A DNA stretch of 6,795 nt from Burkholderiales bacterium (lineage in GTDB: Bacteria; Pseudomonadota; Gammaproteobacteria; Burkholderiales; JAEUOS01), in contig CANGUJ010000217.1 in assembly GCA_947456845.1 (NCBI GenBank), positions 1-6,795 of the forward strand, given 5' to 3'. Positions 6,213-6,795 of this stretch are shown one piece after another (within the stretch, counting starts at the first letter, position 1; each line of letters starts with the position of its first letter). The translations under genes were made by a program, and so were the position numbers. The notes beneath the pieces are model-generated. The model did no database searches and was not told the origin of the DNA. It was given only the letters and a program-made list of their open reading frames with translations.

Positions 6213-6795
6213 ATGTTCGCCCCCCTGACCGTTTTTCTCGACCTCGAAACCACCGGCCTTTCGCCGAAGGACGACGGCATCACCGAGATCGGCATGGTCA
6301 TCCTCGAGGAGGGCAAGCCGCCTCGCGAATGGTCCACCCTGGTGCGACCGCCAAAGCCGATCCCGCCGGAGATCGCGCGCATGACCGGCATCACCAACGA
6401 GATGGTGCGCGACGCGCCGACCTTCGCCGAGGTGGCGCCGCATCTGGCGGCCCTGCTCGACGGCGCGCTGATGGTGGCCCACAACGCCCGCTTCGACTAC
6501 GGCTTTCTCAAGCAGGCGTTTGCTCGCGTGGACCATGCGTTCTTCGCGCCGACGCTGTGCACCGCGCGCCTGGCGCGCGAGCTGGAGCCTGGCCTCGAAT
6601 CTGCCGGGCTCGATGCGCTGTCGGCGCGCTACCGGCTGCCCGGCGCCGACCGGCACCGCGCGCTGGGCGACGCGCGCCTGGCGCATGCACTGGCCCGGCA
6701 TCTGGCCGGCCGCTGCGATGCGGATACGCTCAAAGCGGCGGTCGGGCGGGTGCTGCGGCGCCCGTCACTGCCGAAGCACCTGCCGGTCGATGCGC
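6213..6795 (+). CDS. DnaQ-like DEDDh 3'-5' exonuclease (C-terminus beyond window)
   Basis: From the ATG at 6213, 194 codons run to the window edge without a stop. All DEDDh exonuclease motifs are present: Exo I DLETTG with Asp10 and Glu12, Exo II AHNARFDYGFL with Asp95, and Exo III HRALGD with His148 and Asp153. The fold is that of the proofreading epsilon subunit of DNA polymerase III and its relatives, which remove 3' nucleotides with two metal ions. The tail RRPSLPKHLPVDA after the nuclease domain resembles the linker of betaproteobacterial proteins that join this exonuclease to a UvrC/Cho-like GIY-YIG nuclease, so the complete gene is probably longer than a plain exonuclease. That is from memory and unproven here. 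No clear Shine-Dalgarno precedes the ATG, but the start puts the first catalytic strand at the usual distance from the N-terminus. It is probably unrelated to the catabolic genes. Confidence 0.9.
   Translation, partial: MFAPLTVFLDLETTGLSPKDDGITEIGMVILEEGKPPREWSTLVRPPKPIPPEIARMTGITNEMVRDAPTFAEVAPHLAALLDGALMVAHNARFDYGFLKQAFARVDHAFFAPTLCTARLARELEPGLESAGLDALSARYRLPGADRHRALGDARLAHALARHLAGRCDADTLKAAVGRVLRRPSLPKHLPVDA

Noticed and set aside
5023..6228. Plus-strand 401-codon frame overlapping the Bug gene
   Set aside because: It is an out-of-frame shadow of the Bug coding sequence; its translation is Arg-rich and has no family motifs.
6108..6701. Minus-strand 197-codon frame antisense to the exonuclease
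   Set aside because: The plus strand has all DEDDh motifs in one frame; the antisense product shows no motif.

Overview
This is a G+C-rich window with strong third-position G/C codon use. The gene families (an orphan Bug/TctC-type periplasmic binding protein, a TphA2/TphA3-like Rieske dioxygenase, a 7TMR-DISM histidine kinase) suggest a betaproteobacterium of the order Burkholderiales, such as a relative of Bordetella, Achromobacter, Comamonas or Cupriavidus. The genus is an inference from gene content only. No rRNA, tRNA, CRISPR array, insertion sequence or integrase was seen.

Layout. From 5032 down to 1 there is a compact minus-strand gene train: dioxygenase alpha subunit (5032-3800), beta subunit (3800-3324, start overlapping the alpha stop by one base), a 75-codon internally deleted Bug gene (3291-3064), a luciferase-like flavin monooxygenase (3020-1914) and a 7TMR-DISM sensor histidine kinase (1890-1, running off the window). 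Gaps are -1, 32, 43 and 23 bases, which suits one transcript. A 117-base divergent intergenic region (5033-5149) separates this train from a plus-strand full-length Bug binding protein (5150-6136). That region carries overlapping perfect TATAAT hexamers on both strands and an imperfect 16-bp dyad that could be a repressor operator. After a 76-base gap with a GC-rich hairpin comes a DnaQ-like DEDDh exonuclease (6213 onward, also running off the window), which looks like unrelated housekeeping or repair DNA.

How the parts may work together. The likely theme is uptake and oxidative breakdown of an aromatic carboxylate. The Bug protein would capture the substrate in the periplasm, the Rieske dioxygenase would cis-dihydroxylate it, and the flavin monooxygenase may act on the same or a related compound. 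The membrane sensor kinase may detect a ligand at the cell surface. Alpha and beta resemble terephthalate 1,2-dioxygenase subunits as I remember them, and more distantly salicylate 5-hydroxylase. The window holds no reductase, ferredoxin, diol dehydrogenase, TctA/TctB membrane partner or dedicated transcription factor, so the substrate stays open.

The most unusual item is the mini-Bug gene. It keeps a ribosome site, a signal peptide, the first strand motif and the C-terminal helix of a Bug protein, and has lost about 250 residues in between without losing reading frame.
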